This document shows positions 5,916-6,056 of a stretch of 6,056 nucleotides of DNA, piece by piece (within the stretch, counting starts at the first letter, position 1; every line of letters starts with the position of its first letter). Under the pieces are notes generated by a model. The model was not told the DNA's origin, made no database searches, and was given only the letters and a program-made list of their open reading frames with translations. This stretch comes from Candidatus Aminicenantota bacterium (GTDB lineage: Bacteria > Acidobacteriota > Aminicenantia > UBA2199). Both the position numbers and the translations under genes were made by a program. The DNA lies in contig DAOWKX010000235.1 of NCBI GenBank assembly GCA_030639705.1, positions 1 to 6,056 on the forward strand, given 5' to 3'.

Positions 5916-6056
5916 GGATGAAGGAGGTTTCGTGATAATTCAAGGTCTATTTCACAGTGGGGTAGGATGATAATAGAAGAAGCCGAGATCATAAAATAAG
6001 GACTGATCGATTTAAGCCTTATTGGAAAGAGTTAAAGACTTTCAGTAATAATATTA
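5916..6056 (+). other. Downstream tail: strong ribosome site, tiny ORFs, one frame open to the right edge
   Basis: No convincing terminator hairpin with a T-run is visible after the stop at 5913-5915. AAGGAGG at 5921-5927 is a near-perfect Shine-Dalgarno, 4 bases before GTG 5932. The GTG frame gives 12 codons and stops at 5970 in an ATGA overlap with ATG 5967, which itself gives 10 codons ending at 5999. Another frame has no stop from 5966 to the edge (30 codons, ending in a protein-like KPYWKELKTF stretch) but contains no ATG, GTG or TTG. This may be the damaged or frameshifted start of a next gene, a leader region, or chance. Confidence 0.35.

Noticed and set aside
5997..6043. Terminator hairpin from TAAGG/CCTTA or GAAAG/CTTTC
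   Set aside because: Both are 5-pair AT-rich stems with long loops and no following T-run.

Overview
The window is a tight, same-strand gene cluster from a Gram-negative bacterium. The SPOR and TonB-like periplasmic domains imply a peptidoglycan layer and an outer membrane. The moderately AT-leaning composition and the abundance of eukaryote-like Ser/Thr kinases would suit Desulfobacterota or a related phylum. That placement is an impression, not a measurement.

Layout, all on the + strand: (1) positions 2-307, the C-terminal end of a protein cut by the left edge, vaguely like the second barrel of a trypsin-like serine protease; (2) 317-1702, a Ser/Thr kinase followed by a four-cysteine zinc ribbon and a C-terminal FHA domain; (3) 1707-3146, a second Ser/Thr kinase with an N-terminal four-cysteine zinc ribbon, a Ser in place of the usual catalytic-loop Lys, and an unrecognised beta-rich C-terminal domain; (4) 3143-4402, a PP2C-type phosphatase joined through one membrane helix to a SPOR domain; (5) 4416-5915, a single-pass membrane protein with a cytosolic tail, four helical TPR-like repeats and a TonB/TolA-like C-terminal domain; (6) 5916-6056, a tail with a very strong ribosome binding site but only tiny ORFs and one reading frame that runs off the right edge.

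The gaps are 9, 4, -4 and 13 bases, with no terminator visible between genes, so genes 2-5, and probably gene 1, should be one transcript. I infer a transmembrane phosphosignalling module. Two soluble kinases and one membrane-anchored phosphatase would act on shared cytosolic substrates, and the FHA domain of kinase 1 would read phosphothreonine. The SPOR phosphatase and the TonB-like repeat protein would tie that cycle to the periplasm and peptidoglycan. The individual domains are mostly secure. The combined role, the input and the substrates are unknown. No T6SS structural gene, ExbB/ExbD or vWA protein lies in the window.
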